Positions 27,568 through 36,133 of a stretch of 64,000 nt of DNA are shown piece after piece. Both the position numbers and the translations under genes were made by a program. A model generated the notes under the pieces. The model was not told the DNA's origin, did not search any database, and was given only the letters and a program-made list of their open reading frames with translations. The stretch is from Kribbella qitaiheensis. Its GTDB lineage: Bacteria; Actinomycetota; Actinomycetes; Propionibacteriales; Kribbellaceae. Position 1 is the first letter of the stretch. The number at the start of each line of letters is the position of its first letter. The stretch spans positions 1,302,001-1,366,000 of the forward strand of contig NZ_CP043661.1 in the NCBI RefSeq assembly GCF_014217565.1, read 5' to 3'.

Positions 27568-28269
27568 ATGGCGAACTTTGTGTTGGTGCCGGGGGCTTGG
27601 CTGGGTGCGTGGGCGTGGGACGAGGTCGCGGAGGCGCTGCGGGCGGAGGGGCATCGGGCGTATCAGGTGACGCTGTCCGGGTTGGCCGAGCGTGCTGACG
27701 CCGACAATATGGGGCAGGCGCAGCACGTCGCCGATGTCGTCTCTGCGATCGAGGACAACGATCTGTACGACGTGGTGCTCGCCGGGCACAGCTATTCCGG
27801 CATACCGGTCGGGCAGGCCGCTGCGCTGATCGGTGATCGGCTGCGCCGGGTCGTCTATGTCGACTCGAACGTGGCGACGGACGGCAAGTCGTTCATCGAC
27901 GGCTGGTCCGAGGAGGGGCGCGCCTGGGTCGAAGGCCAGCTGAAGGAGACCGGCGGATTCTGGCCTCCGTTGACCGCCGAGGACTACGTCGGCCAGGACC
28001 TTTCGGACGACGCGATCGCGGTCATCCTCGAACGTGGCACGCCACACCCCGGTCCGTCGATCAGCGAGCCGGCCCAGCTCACCCGGCCGCTCGCCGACCT
28101 CCCCACGACGTACCTCAAATGCCTGATGGACGGCGCCCAGCCTTCGTCGGACGTCCAGGAGTTGCTGAAGTCGCCGTCCTGGGAGCTGGCCGAACTCCCC
28201 ACCGGCCACTGGCCGATGTTCTCCCAGCCCGCGGCCCTGACGAAGTTCTTCCTCGGAGTCGCCGGCTGA
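27568..28269 (+). CDS. Alpha/beta hydrolase
   Basis: The ATG at 27568 starts MANFVLVPGAWLGAWAWDEV, the oxyanion-hole strand of an alpha/beta hydrolase. The nucleophile elbow is VVLAGHSYSGIPVG near residue 75 (G-H-S-Y-S), and a late histidine in ELPTGHWPMFSQP near residue 215 completes the catalytic set. The 233-residue length fits small esterase/MenH-like hydrolases of actinomycetes. The open frame reaches back to 27358 but overlaps the LOG gene in another frame. The substrate is unknown. It is convergent to the MarR gene, with the stops 6 bp apart. Confidence 0.9.
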   Translation: MANFVLVPGAWLGAWAWDEVAEALRAEGHRAYQVTLSGLAERADADNMGQAQHVADVVSAIEDNDLYDVVLAGHSYSGIPVGQAAALIGDRLRRVVYVDSNVATDGKSFIDGWSEEGRAWVEGQLKETGGFWPPLTAEDYVGQDLSDDAIAVILERGTPHPGPSISEPAQLTRPLADLPTTYLKCLMDGAQPSSDVQELLKSPSWELAELPTGHWPMFSQPAALTKFFLGVAG

Positions 28270-28275
28270 CCGGGG

Positions 28276-28698
28276 CTACGCCGTCGGGTCTGCGCCGAGG
28301 GCTGCGTCGAGCAGCTCGCCCAGCTGGTCGAGCTGAGCGGTGGACAGGTCCTTGAACGAGGACTCGACGACGACGTCCACCGCGTCCTGACCGGCGGCGC
28401 GCAGTCGCGCGCCCTCGTCGGTGAGCTGATGCCGCACGGCCCTGCCCGGGCCGGGAACGCGCTCGATCAGGCCACGGTCGGCCATCCGGGTGGCCAGCGA
28501 ACCGAACGACTGGTCGGTCTGGAAGGTCAGCACGGCGAGGTCGTGCAGTGAGGCATCCGGCTTGCGGTGCAGGTGGCGCAAGGTGTCCCACTGCACGAGC
28601 GAGAGTCCCAGTGGCGCCAGCGCGTGGCTCAGCGCGCGGTGGTGGCGATATTGCAGCCGCTTGACGGCTAGAGCGACCTCGGCCGGGCGATACGTCAT
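28276..28698 (-). CDS. MarR-family transcriptional regulator
   Basis: This winged-helix regulator has about 140 residues: RLQYRHHRALSHALAPLGLS (dimer helices), LVQWDTLRHLHRKPDASLHD, then LAVLTFQTDQSFGSLATRMA as the recognition region and DRGLIERVPGPGRAVRHQLT as the wing. I chose ATG 28698 over GTG 28707. The gene is divergent from a deleted alpha/beta hydrolase gene, and the 85-bp gap holds a strong palindrome, a usual layout for MarR autoregulation with control of the neighbour. The ligand is unknown. Confidence 0.92.
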   Translation of the reverse strand: MTYRPAEVALAVKRLQYRHHRALSHALAPLGLSLVQWDTLRHLHRKPDASLHDLAVLTFQTDQSFGSLATRMADRGLIERVPGPGRAVRHQLTDEGARLRAAGQDAVDVVVESSFKDLSTAQLDQLGELLDAALGADPTA

Positions 28699-28723
28699 AC
28701 CCGGCACCCTATCCCAGGTTGCT

Positions 28724-28757
28724 TATATCAGGATACTGATCTAAGTTTCCTGATATA
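28724..28757. promoter_or_regulatory. Palindromic operator between marR and the hydrolase remnant
   Basis: Perfect 10-bp arms TATATCAGGA (28724-28733) and TCCTGATATA (28748-28757) have a 14-nt spacer. The left arm also overlaps a shorter palindrome ATCAGGATACTGAT. The AT-rich site sits in the centre of the divergent intergenic region, as expected for a MarR operator covering both promoters. Confidence 0.7.
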
Positions 28758-28783
28758 GATTCTCGACCCGTTGGGAAGACACC

Positions 28784-29301
28784 ATGACGACGCTCCCCTT
28801 GGCCGGCCCGCTCAGGCCGACTCGCACCCTGCAGCTCGACCTCCCCGGATCGGTCGAGGTGACGGTCCAGGATCGCGACCGCACCCGGCCGTTCCTGCTC
28901 TTGCACGGCGGCGGCGTGGCGACGATGGCCGGTTTCGCCGACCTGCTCGCCGAACGCACCCACTCCCGGGTGCTACTGCCCACTCACCCCGGCTTCGCCG
29001 GTACGCCGAAGCCCGCAGAGCTGACCAGCGTCACCGAGCTGGCCCGGGTGTACGTCGCGATGCTCGAGCAACTCGACCTCACGGACGTGACCGTGGTCGG
29101 CTCGCCAAGCGGCTCGGCGACATCGACATCCCGGTCCACGTGCTGTGGGGCGAGAGCGACGGCATCGCCGGCCCGGAGTACGGGCGCGCTTTCGCCGCCG
29201 CGATCCCACTCTCGACCTTCACCCTGCTCCCCCGCACCGGCCACCTGCCGCAACTGGAGACCCCCGAAGAACTGCTCGGCGCACTCCTCGCGGGGCGCTA
29301 G
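28784..29301 (+). pseudogene. Alpha/beta hydrolase with internal deletion
   Basis: The ATG at 28784 begins an alpha/beta hydrolase (PFLLLHGGGVATMAGFADLL, VLLPTHPGFAGTPKPAELTS, LEQLDLTDVTVVGS). Exactly where the nucleophile elbow should follow, the sequence jumps to the C-terminal part of the same fold in another frame (LAKRLGDIDIPVHVLWGESD, then LLPRTGHLPQLETPEELLGA with the catalytic histidine), ending at 29301. About 80-100 residues, including the catalytic serine, are missing. The open frame from 28784 itself runs to 29308 as nonsense. The junction lies near 29100-29120, between two CGGCTCG copies, which suggests deletion by short-repeat recombination. Confidence 0.8.
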
Positions 29302-29795
29302 ATACTGAGCCAGGCTTCGGCTTCATCGAGGAACTTGTCGACCTCTTCCACGTCGTAGCCCTCGGAGATCCGGACCGGCCTGAACTGCACCTTGTGGATC
29401 TCGCGAGGAGTGACCGGGCTGCTGACGGGCAGACCGTTCACCGTCGCCATCACCCGGTCGACAAAGGCATCGACCTGCTCCATGTCGTAGCCCTCACGAA
29501 GGCGGACCGCCGTGAAGCGCGGTGCCTGTCGCTGCTGATCGGCCGGAACCCGACTGGGAACCGATCGATCCGGCATCCACTGCTCGGCGTCGGCCATGAA
29601 GTTGTCGACCTCTTCGGCGGAGTAACCCGAGCCGAAGAGCGGAGTACGGAAGGCTGCCTTGCGCAGCTCGGCGACGGTCACCGACGGCTGCGTCGTACGG
29701 TTCGCTGTCGCGAGGACCCGGTCGACCATGGCGTCGACCTCGGCGCGGTCGTAGCGTTCACCGATCCGGCGAACGGTGAACTCCGGCTTGAGCAA
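29298..29795 (-). CDS. DivIVA-domain repeat protein
   Basis: This 165-residue protein is made of two similar halves. Each has paired DivIVA-like motifs of the form F-x-V-R-x-x-x-x-Y-D-x-x-x-V-D-x-F/M-x-D/x: FTVRRIGERYDRAEVDAMVD, then FGSGYSAEEVDNFMADAEQW; and FTAVRLREGYDMEQVDAFVD, then VRISEGYDVEEVDKFLDEAE. These short domains occur in actinobacterial DivIVA-related proteins, though the long coiled coil of Wag31 is absent. The likely start is TTG 29795, since the rlmN stop lies 4 bp before it; this would couple translation with rlmN. A role in polar growth or division is a family-based guess. Confidence 0.8.
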   Translation of the reverse strand: MLKPEFTVRRIGERYDRAEVDAMVDRVLATANRTTQPSVTVAELRKAAFRTPLFGSGYSAEEVDNFMADAEQWMPDRSVPSRVPADQQRQAPRFTAVRLREGYDMEQVDAFVDRVMATVNGLPVSSPVTPREIHKVQFRPVRISEGYDVEEVDKFLDEAEAWLSI

Positions 29796-29798
29796 CAG

Positions 29799-30920
29799 TC
29801 AGGCCTTGTTGGAGGCGGCCAGCTGGCCGCAGGCGCCGTCGATCTCCTGGCCGCGGGTGTCGCGGACGGTGGTCGGGATGCCGCCGGCCTGCAGGCGGCG
29901 GACGAACTCTCGCTCGTCGGCCGGGTCGGAGGCGGTCCACTTCGAGCCCGGCGTCGGGTTCAGCGGGATCAGGTTGACGTGCACCCAGGCCCAGTCGCCG
30001 CGGGCGCGCAGCTTCTCGGCGAGCAGGTCGGCGCGCCAGGCGTGGTCGTTGATGTCGCGGATCATCGCGTACTCGATCGAGACGCGCCGCTTGGTCTTCT
30101 CCGCGTAGCCCCAGGCGGCGTCGAGGACCTCGTCGACCTTCCACCGGTTGTTGATCGGGACCAGCTCGTCGCGCAGTTCGTCGTCCGGGGCGTGCAGCGA
30201 CAGCGCCAGCGTGACCGGGATGCCCTCGGTCGCGAGCTGGTTCATCCGCGGGACCAGGCCGACGGTGGAGACCGTCACGCCGCGAGCGGAGATGCCGAGG
30301 CCTTCCGGCGACGGATCGGTGAAGCGGCGGACCGCGCCGATGACGGCCTTGTAGTTGGCCATCGGCTCGCCCATGCCCATGAAGACGATGTTGTTGACCC
30401 GCCCCGGCCCGCCGGCGATCTCGTCACGAGCCAGTGCCCGGGCGCCGTCGACGACCTGCTCGACGATCTCGGCCGTGCTCATGTTCCGGGTCAGGCCGGC
30501 CTGACCGGTCGCGCAGAACGGGCAGGCCATCCCGCAGCCGGCCTGCGACGAGACGCACATCGTGGTCCGGTCCTTGTAGCGCATCAGCACGGACTCGACC
30601 AGCGAGCCGTCGAGCAGCTTCCACAGGGTCTTGCGGGTGGTGCCGTTGTCGCACTCCATGTCGCGGACCTTGGTCAGCAACGGCGGCATCAACTCGGCGA
30701 CCAGCTTGTCCCGCGTCGCGGCCGGCAGATCGGTCATCTGCGCGGGGTCGTCGGTCAGCCGGCTGAAGTAGTGGTTCGACAACTGCTTGGCCCGGAACGC
30801 GGGCTCCCCCAGCGCGGTCACCGCCGTCCGCCGCTCCTCGCCAGTGAGGTCGGCCAGGTGCCGCGGCGGCTTCTTGGCACGGCGCGGTTCATCGAAAACA
30901 AGCGGGAGGGAGGTAGTCAT
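29799..30920 (-). CDS. rlmN: 23S rRNA/tRNA adenine C2-methyltransferase RlmN
   Basis: This radical-SAM methyltransferase modifies A2503 of 23S rRNA and A37 of some tRNAs. The 373-residue product from ATG 30920 shows the SAM motif [20 protein letters not shown] near residue 120, [15 protein letters not shown] and the C-terminal cysteine in [16 protein letters not shown], which takes part in the ping-pong methyl transfer. The position downstream of cdsA matches the conserved actinobacterial order rpsB-tsf-pyrH-frr-cdsA-rlmN, although here three unrelated genes lie between. A DivIVA-repeat gene follows closely. Confidence 0.96.
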   Translation of the reverse strand: MTTSLPLVFDEPRRAKKPPRHLADLTGEERRTAVTALGEPAFRAKQLSNHYFSRLTDDPAQMTDLPAATRDKLVAELMPPLLTKVRDMECDNGTTRKTLWKLLDGSLVESVLMRYKDRTTMCVSSQAGCGMACPFCATGQAGLTRNMSTAEIVEQVVDGARALARDEIAGGPGRVNNIVFMGMGEPMANYKAVIGAVRRFTDPSPEGLGISARGVTVSTVGLVPRMNQLATEGIPVTLALSLHAPDDELRDELVPINNRWKVDEVLDAAWGYAEKTKRRVSIEYAMIRDINDHAWRADLLAEKLRARGDWAWVHVNLIPLNPTPGSKWTASDPADEREFVRRLQAGGIPTTVRDTRGQEIDGACGQLAASNKA

Positions 30921-31057
30921 CGCCCCCAATTGTCGCTCGTGGGCTACCTCATTCACAAATTCACATCACCGTGTGCTGGGTCACCCGGGTGGAGTCGACC
31001 GGATCGCAGGTCCATAGATCGTTCGCCTCGTATCACCGCGTGCCACCACCTCACCGG

Positions 31058-31099
31058 CCAGCGCCCCGGAGTACCGGCTCTGGTACTGCGGGGCGCTGG
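31058..31099 (-). terminator. Terminator of the C39-like secreted protein gene
   Basis: A 10-bp outer stem (31058-31067 with 31090-31099) and an inner 5-bp stem (31071-31075 with 31082-31086) lie just beyond the stop at 31109 on the minus strand. Confidence 0.75.
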
Positions 31100-31108
31100 T
31101 GAGCCGGG

Positions 31109-31858
31109 TCAGGCGGAGTAGCCCTTCGGCGGGATCAAGGTGGCGAGCTGGTTGAAGGTGAGCCAGTAGGTGGCCGGGCCGAAGCCTGCCGGGTCTGCGA
31201 TCAGCACTGTCGAGTCACTGGTGTCGTAGCCGATCACGGTGAAGTAGTGGTAGATCGTGTAGTTCGGGTAACCCGGCGGGTGGTTGCTGGCCGGGGCAAC
31301 GATGTTCGCGACGATCGCGTAGTTGCGGTCGATGTCGTACTGGATGTCGTACCAGAGCAGATCGCGCTGCGCCTGGGTCGGCGGGTCGTTCGGCATCTCC
31401 TTGGTCTCGTAGTAGCCGGTGCTCAGGCGGTTGTTCAGTACGCCGGTGACCTGGCCGATCCAGTCGGTGCCGTTCGTGGTGGTGCCGAGCTGGTTCGCCA
31501 GCTCCTGCTGGCTCGGCGGTGAGATCCGCGCGGACAGCGCGATCCGGGTCGCGGCCGGTCCACACCAGTACCCGGTCTGCTGGTACTGGAAGTCGATACT
31601 CAGCGTCCGTAGGCCCTGGGTGGAGAAGCCACCGGCCGGCACCTTCTTGGCTGCCGCCGCGGTATTGGCGGCCTGTACTGCGGCGGGGGTACCCAGGGCG
31701 GTAGGCGCTCCCGAAACAGTGGGCGTCGGGGCCGCGGACGCGAGTGCCGTCGGCATCGACACTCCGACTACCAGGGCCAGACCGCAAGCAGCGGCCTTCA
31801 ACTTCGTCGTGGTGCGCCTCCCGAGCCTCACGGGCGGCCGGTTCAGGTGACTTCGCAT
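31109..31858 (-). CDS. Secreted C39-like (papain-fold) peptidase family protein
   Basis: The ATG at 31858 has AGGAG 8 nt upstream. The 249-residue product has a signal peptide (LKAAACGLALVVGVSMPTAL, then ASAA), an Ala/Thr-rich linker and a C39_2-type domain. This domain has the catalytic cysteine in QYQQTGYWCGPAATRIALSA near residue 99, the histidine in YHYFTVIGYD near residue 206 and an aspartate in VLIADPAGFG. Proteins of this group are exported and either cleave peptides or act on cell-wall or small-protein substrates. Single gene with its own terminator and a long leader (see the leader entry). Confidence 0.85.
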   Translation of the reverse strand: MRSHLNRPPVRLGRRTTTKLKAAACGLALVVGVSMPTALASAAPTPTVSGAPTALGTPAAVQAANTAAAAKKVPAGGFSTQGLRTLSIDFQYQQTGYWCGPAATRIALSARISPPSQQELANQLGTTTNGTDWIGQVTGVLNNRLSTGYYETKEMPNDPPTQAQRDLLWYDIQYDIDRNYAIVANIVAPASNHPPGYPNYTIYHYFTVIGYDTSDSTVLIADPAGFGPATYWLTFNQLATLIPPKGYSA

Positions 31859-32050
31859 GTCAGCTCCTCAGCCTCACGCGGTGGCCGGCGCGGCCTCCGC
31901 AAAAGCCAGTGCAGACCCTCCGGCCGAAGCTTGTAAACCCACTCTCCGGGCATGCTCAGGTACCCACAGCAACGGGTTCGGCGACGTGTTCGCAGGTCAG
32001 GAGGGTGTCAATGTCTTCCGACATGATCGCCGAGTACGTCAAAAATTGAC
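31859..32050 (-). promoter_or_regulatory. Long, possibly structured 5' leader of the C39-like gene
   Basis: On the minus strand, the region before the start codon contains a GC-rich series of short complementary blocks, including GTCGCCGAACCCG and GCATGCCCGGAGAG, then GCGGAGGCCGCGCCGGCCACCGCG right before the ribosome-binding site. Cell-wall hydrolase genes of actinobacteria are often preceded by c-di-AMP (ydaO-type) riboswitches. I see only partial resemblance to that consensus, so this is a weak candidate. The same interval should hold promoters for both divergent genes. Confidence 0.3.
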
Positions 32051-32132
32051 GACAGCCTTTCGACCTCAATCGAAAAGGTCGAGGTACCGGCCGGGGAATG
32101 AGGGTCCTGGTGAGGCCGTTGGACTCTGCATC

Positions 32133-33170
32133 ATGGACTCCTCAGACGCCTTGCGCCAGCCTTCGCTCGCCGGTGTGCCGTTGTCGGTCCTCGATCGCTC
32201 CAGGACCCGGTCCGGCGAGACCGAGGCGGAGACGTTGCGCGGCACGGTCCGGCTGGCTCAGCAGGTCGAGGAGCTCGGCTACCACCGCTTCTGGGTCTCG
32301 GAGCACCACAGTGTCCCCGGCGTGGTCGGCTCCGCGCCGACAGTGCTGGCGGCTGCTGTCGCGGCGGCGACCAGCCGGATCCGCGTCGGCACGGGTGGCG
32401 TGATGCTGCCGAATCACCAGCCGCTGGTGGTCGCGGAGCAGTTCGGCGTACTGGAGTCGCTCTTCCCAGGCCGGATCGACATGGGACTCGGGAGATCTGT
32501 CGGCTTCACGAACGGGATCCGCCGGGCCCTTGGCGTCGAGAAGGACGCGGCCGAGGATTTCGAGTCGCAGATCCAGGAACTGCTCGGCTACTTCACCGGC
32601 ACTCAGAAGAATCATCCGCAGGTGCATGCGCGACCTGGTGAAGGCTTGCGCGTACCGGCGTACGTGCTTGCTGTCGGCGAAGGCGCGCTGCTTGCCGCCT
32701 CACTGGGTCTTCCGCTGGTCATCGGTGCATTCAAGGGCGAGCAGGAGCTCCTCACGCTGCTGGAACGCTACCGCTCGTCCTTCCGCCCGTCTGCGTGGGC
32801 AGAACGCCCGTACGTCGTGCTGGCGTCGACCGTTGCCGTCGCTGCCACTAGTGATGACGCCAGGCGGCTACTGCTGCCCGAGGCATGGTCCAGCGCCTAC
32901 TCGCGTACTCGGGGCGTGTTCCCACCCCTGCTCCCCGTCGACGAGGTGCTGCGCATCGACATGACAGAGAAGGAACGCGACATCTTCGAACAGTCGCTGC
33001 GCGGGCAGATCTACGGGACACCTGCAGAGGTTGACGCCGTACTGGGCGGTCTAGTGCAGCGCACGGCTGCGGACGAGGTGCTGGTGACCACCAACACCTA
33101 CGACCGGGGCGACCTACTGGCGTCGTACGGGCAACTGGCGGACCTTGCCGGCTCGCTCGTCAGCCGCTGA
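32133..33170 (+). CDS. Luciferase-like (LLM-class) flavin-dependent oxidoreductase
   Basis: This 345-residue single-component LLM protein starts at ATG 32133 with MDSSDALRQPSLAGVPLSVL. It shows EELGYHRFWVSEHHSVPGVV, IRVGTGGVMLPNHQPLVVAE, FGVLESLFPGRIDMGLGRSV and SLGLPLVIGAFKG, the usual beta-barrel segments of the alkanal monooxygenase-like group with the SEHH motif. These enzymes use FMNH2 or, in some actinobacterial members, F420. I cannot decide which from sequence. The substrate is unknown. Its 3' end overlaps the acetyltransferase gene on the other strand by 11 bp. Confidence 0.9.
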   Translation: MDSSDALRQPSLAGVPLSVLDRSRTRSGETEAETLRGTVRLAQQVEELGYHRFWVSEHHSVPGVVGSAPTVLAAAVAAATSRIRVGTGGVMLPNHQPLVVAEQFGVLESLFPGRIDMGLGRSVGFTNGIRRALGVEKDAAEDFESQIQELLGYFTGTQKNHPQVHARPGEGLRVPAYVLAVGEGALLAASLGLPLVIGAFKGEQELLTLLERYRSSFRPSAWAERPYVVLASTVAVAATSDDARRLLLPEAWSSAYSRTRGVFPPLLPVDEVLRIDMTEKERDIFEQSLRGQIYGTPAEVDAVLGGLVQRTAADEVLVTTNTYDRGDLLASYGQLADLAGSLVSR

Positions 33171-33750
33171 TCCGCTCCTGCAGGCGTTTACGGACGTCCG
33201 GCCACTCGTCGGCCAGGATCGAGAACACCACGGTGTCGCGGAACGAACCGTCCGCGACCCGCTTGTGGCGACGCAGTACGCCCTCGCGGGTAGCACCGAG
33301 TTTGGCGATAGCCGCCTGCGAGCGGGTGTTGGCCGACCCGGTCTGGATCTTGACCCGGCCGAAGCCACAGTCCTCGAACGCGTGCTGCAGCAGGAGCAAT
33401 TTGGTGGCCGGGTTGACCGCGGTCCCCCACACCGACGGCGCGTAGCCGGTCCAGCCGAGATGCGCCGACTCGTTGTGGAGATCGACATCGCCGAGGCTCG
33501 ACGTACCGACAACTGTTCCGTCTGCGATCAGACGGACCACGTACGCCGTACGCTGCGTCGCCGACGCGACCCACTGCTCGCGCATCTGGTCGGCATCGGC
33601 GGGCATGCCGGCCAGGCCGCCACCGAAGCCACCGGCGTACACCTGCTCGTTGCCGATCGCCGCGTACAGCGATTCGATGTCCTCGGCAACGAGCCGATCG
33701 AGGCGGACGATGTCGCCGGTCAGGGAGCGGCCATCAGGTGCTTTCGTCAT
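33160..33750 (-). CDS. GNAT-family N-acetyltransferase (RimJ/RimL-like)
   Basis: This 196-residue acetyltransferase has the RimJ/RimL layout: DIVRLDRLVAEDIESLYAAI at the start, VVGTSSLGDVDLHNESAHLG, then a motif-A region WTGYAPSVWGTAVNPATKLL and FGRVKIQTGSANTRSQAAIA, with KLGATREGVLRRHKRVADGS near the end. Family members acetylate N-terminal amines or small molecules and are common resistance or housekeeping factors in soil actinomycetes. Substrate unknown. Start ATG 33750. It is separated from cdsA by 34 bp and convergent with the LLM gene. Confidence 0.9.
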   Translation of the reverse strand: MTKAPDGRSLTGDIVRLDRLVAEDIESLYAAIGNEQVYAGGFGGGLAGMPADADQMREQWVASATQRTAYVVRLIADGTVVGTSSLGDVDLHNESAHLGWTGYAPSVWGTAVNPATKLLLLQHAFEDCGFGRVKIQTGSANTRSQAAIAKLGATREGVLRRHKRVADGSFRDTVVFSILADEWPDVRKRLQERISG

Positions 33751-33784
33751 GCGCCCATCAAACCAGGCGATCAGATCAGGCCGC

Positions 33785-34621
33785 TTAGGTGACCAGCAGG
33801 TGCAGCAGCAGCCAGACCGCGGGAGCCGTTGCCAGCAAGGAGTCCAGCCGGTCCATCACGCCGCCGTGGCCGGGCAGCAGGTTGGACATGTCCTTGATGC
33901 CGAGATCGCGCTTGATCATCGACTCGGCCAGATCCCCCACGGTCGCAGTCAGCACCGCCACTACGCCGACGATCGCGCCGACCCACCAGTGGCCGTCGAG
34001 CAACCACACCACTGACCCGATCCCAGCACCGATACAGGCGATCGTCGAGCCGGCGAAACCTTCCCAGGTCTTCTTCGGGCTGATCGTCGGCGCCATCGGG
34101 TGCTTGCCGAACAGGATCCCGGCGACGTAACCGCCGACGTCACTGGCCACCACGACCAGGAAGAACGTCACCACCCGCTCCGGACCGTCATGCTCCGGCT
34201 GGACCAGCAGCACCGCGAAGCCTGCCAGCAAAGGCACATAGGTGATCAGGAACGTCCCGATGGTGACATCGCGGACGAAGCCGACCGAACCGTCCGGCAT
34301 CCGCCAGAAGATCGTCGCCAGCACCGTCAGCGCCATCGCGACCAGCAGCGCGAGCGGACCCCCGAAGTACGCGGCGATCGCCATCGCGGCGGTGCCTGCG
34401 AACAAGGGGACCCGGTGCAGTTTCGCGCCACTGGTCCGGAACACGCGGATCAGTTCGTCGACGGCTACCAGGACGGCAGCCAGCACGACGAAGATGAAGA
34501 GGACCTTCTGCCAGAAAAGCGAACCGAGGATGACCGCACCGAGGCCGACACCGACCGCGATCGCCGCGGGCAGGTTGCGCCCGGCACGGCTCGGTGCGGG
34601 CGTGCTCTGGTCGACGCCCAT
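33785..34621 (-). CDS. cdsA: Phosphatidate cytidylyltransferase CdsA
   Basis: CdsA makes CDP-diacylglycerol from CTP and phosphatidic acid, the branch point for membrane phospholipids. The 278-residue integral membrane protein starts at ATG 34621, which overlaps the frr TGA by one base. It has about eight membrane spans and the family signature near its C-terminus: GDLAESMIKRDLGIKDMSNL followed by LPGHGGVMDRLDS. The polar N-terminus (GVDQSTPAPSRAGRN) is typical of actinomycete forms. Confidence 0.96.
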   Translation of the reverse strand: MGVDQSTPAPSRAGRNLPAAIAVGVGLGAVILGSLFWQKVLFIFVVLAAVLVAVDELIRVFRTSGAKLHRVPLFAGTAAMAIAAYFGGPLALLVAMALTVLATIFWRMPDGSVGFVRDVTIGTFLITYVPLLAGFAVLLVQPEHDGPERVVTFFLVVVASDVGGYVAGILFGKHPMAPTISPKKTWEGFAGSTIACIGAGIGSVVWLLDGHWWVGAIVGVVAVLTATVGDLAESMIKRDLGIKDMSNLLPGHGGVMDRLDSLLATAPAVWLLLHLLVT

Positions 34622-35179
34622 CACACCTCGAGCAGTTCGGCTTCCTTGTGCTTGAGCAGGCCGTCGATGGAGTCGACATACTTCTTCGTCATCCCATCGA
34701 GGCGCTTCTCAGCACTCTTGCCTTCATCCTCGCCCGCGCCGCCGTCCTTGACCGTTTTGTGCACCTGGTCCATCGCGGTACGGCGGATGTTGCGCACCGA
34801 GACCTTGGCGTCCTCGGCCTTGGTCTTCGCCAGCTTGATGTACTCCTTGCGGCGATCCTCGGTGAGCTGCGGCATCTGGACCCGGATCACCGAACCGTCG
34901 TTGCCCGGGTTCACACCCAGGTCGGAGTCACGGATCGCCTTCTCGATCGCCCCCATCGCACTCTTGTCGTACGGCGAGATCAGCACCGTGCGCGGCTCGG
35001 GGACCTGGAAGCCGGCCAGCTGCTGCAGCGGCGTCGGCGATCCGTAGTAGTCCGCCACGATGTTCGAGAACATCGAGGGGTGCGCCCGGGCCGGTGCGGA
35101 TCGCGGCGAAGTCGTCCTTGGCGACCTCCACGGCCTTCGCCATCTTCTGCTCGGCATCGCGGAGTGCTTCGTCGATCAC
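34621..35179 (-). CDS. frr: Ribosome recycling factor Frr, with a one-base frameshift in this sequence
   Basis: Frr splits post-termination ribosomes with EF-G and is essential. GTG 35179 begins [30 protein letters not shown]. The frame is lost at 35084-35093, and the rest continues one frame over as [20 protein letters not shown] to EAELLEV at 34621. Removing one C (minus strand, GGCCCGGG to GGCCGGG) restores the conserved IRTGRAHPSMF. The corrected length is 185 residues, the family norm. As a single-copy essential gene it should be intact, so a base-calling error is likely. It overlaps cdsA and follows pyrH in the conserved order. Confidence 0.9.
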
Positions 35180-35325
35180 GACAATCCTCGCTTCCTAGTG
35201 GCCGCATCGGTGCGGCCGCTCCAACCCTACGAACGCTGGTTTACCAGATAACGGACATCGGCCCGTGTGTTGGCCGTGATCTTAGTGCTTTCTGCGATCT
35301 GCCCGTACGGCGGTGCTGTTTCGGG

Positions 35326-36087
35326 CTACTGCCCGGGCGAAACGACCGTGCCGATCTTCTCGCCCCGGACGACGCGGGCGATGTTGCCCTCCTCCAGACC
35401 GAAGATGACGATCGGGAGCGCGTTGTCGCGGGCCAGGCTGATCGCGGTCGAGTCGGCGACCCGCAGGCCGCGGGAGAGGAAGTCGTCGTACGAGAGCTGG
35501 TCGAACTTGACCGCGTCCGGGTTCTTCTTCGGATCGGAGTCGTAGACCCCGTCGACGCCCTGCTTACCCATCAGCAGGGCCTCGGCGCCGATCTCCAGCG
35601 CGCGCTGGGCGGCGACCGTGTCGGTGGAGAAGTACGGCATCCCGGATCCGGCGCCGAAGATCACCACGCGGCCCTTGGCCAGGTGCCGGTCGGCCTTGCG
35701 CGGGATGTACGGCTCGGCGACCTGCCCCATCGTGATGGCGGTCTGGACCCGGGTCTCGACGCCCAGCTTCTCCAGGAAGTCCTGGAGGGCCAGGCAGTTC
35801 ATCACCGTGCCGAGCATGCCCATGTAGTCGGCGCGGTTGCGCTCCATCCCGCGCTGCTGCAACTCCGCACCACGGAAGAAGTTGCCACCACCGACGACGA
35901 TGGCGACCTGTACTCCGGCCCGGACCACCTCGGCGATCTGCTTGGCGATCGAGTTCACCACATCCGGGTCGACGCCCAGCTTGCCGCCGCCGAACACCTC
36001 GCCCGACAGCTTCAACAACACCCGGTGATAGGCCGGATCGAACGGCGAAGAGGCCGGATTCGTCTCGGTACCCAGGGTTTCCGTCAC
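35326..36087 (-). CDS. pyrH: UMP kinase PyrH
   Basis: PyrH phosphorylates UMP to UDP in pyrimidine nucleotide synthesis. The 253-residue amino-acid-kinase-fold protein uses GTG 36087, preceded by GGAGG. Signatures are [31 protein letters not shown] (P-loop-like), [38 protein letters not shown] and [20 protein letters not shown]. The order rpsB-tsf-pyrH-frr is conserved across bacteria. About 145 bp separate it from frr. Confidence 0.97.
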   Translation of the reverse strand: MTETLGTETNPASSPFDPAYHRVLLKLSGEVFGGGKLGVDPDVVNSIAKQIAEVVRAGVQVAIVVGGGNFFRGAELQQRGMERNRADYMGMLGTVMNCLALQDFLEKLGVETRVQTAITMGQVAEPYIPRKADRHLAKGRVVIFGAGSGMPYFSTDTVAAQRALEIGAEALLMGKQGVDGVYDSDPKKNPDAVKFDQLSYDDFLSRGLRVADSTAISLARDNALPIVIFGLEEGNIARVVRGEKIGTVVSPGQ

Positions 36088-36133
36088 GATTCCGGCCTCC
36101 TCGTCGACTGCGTTGACTAGTACGTCGCGACCG

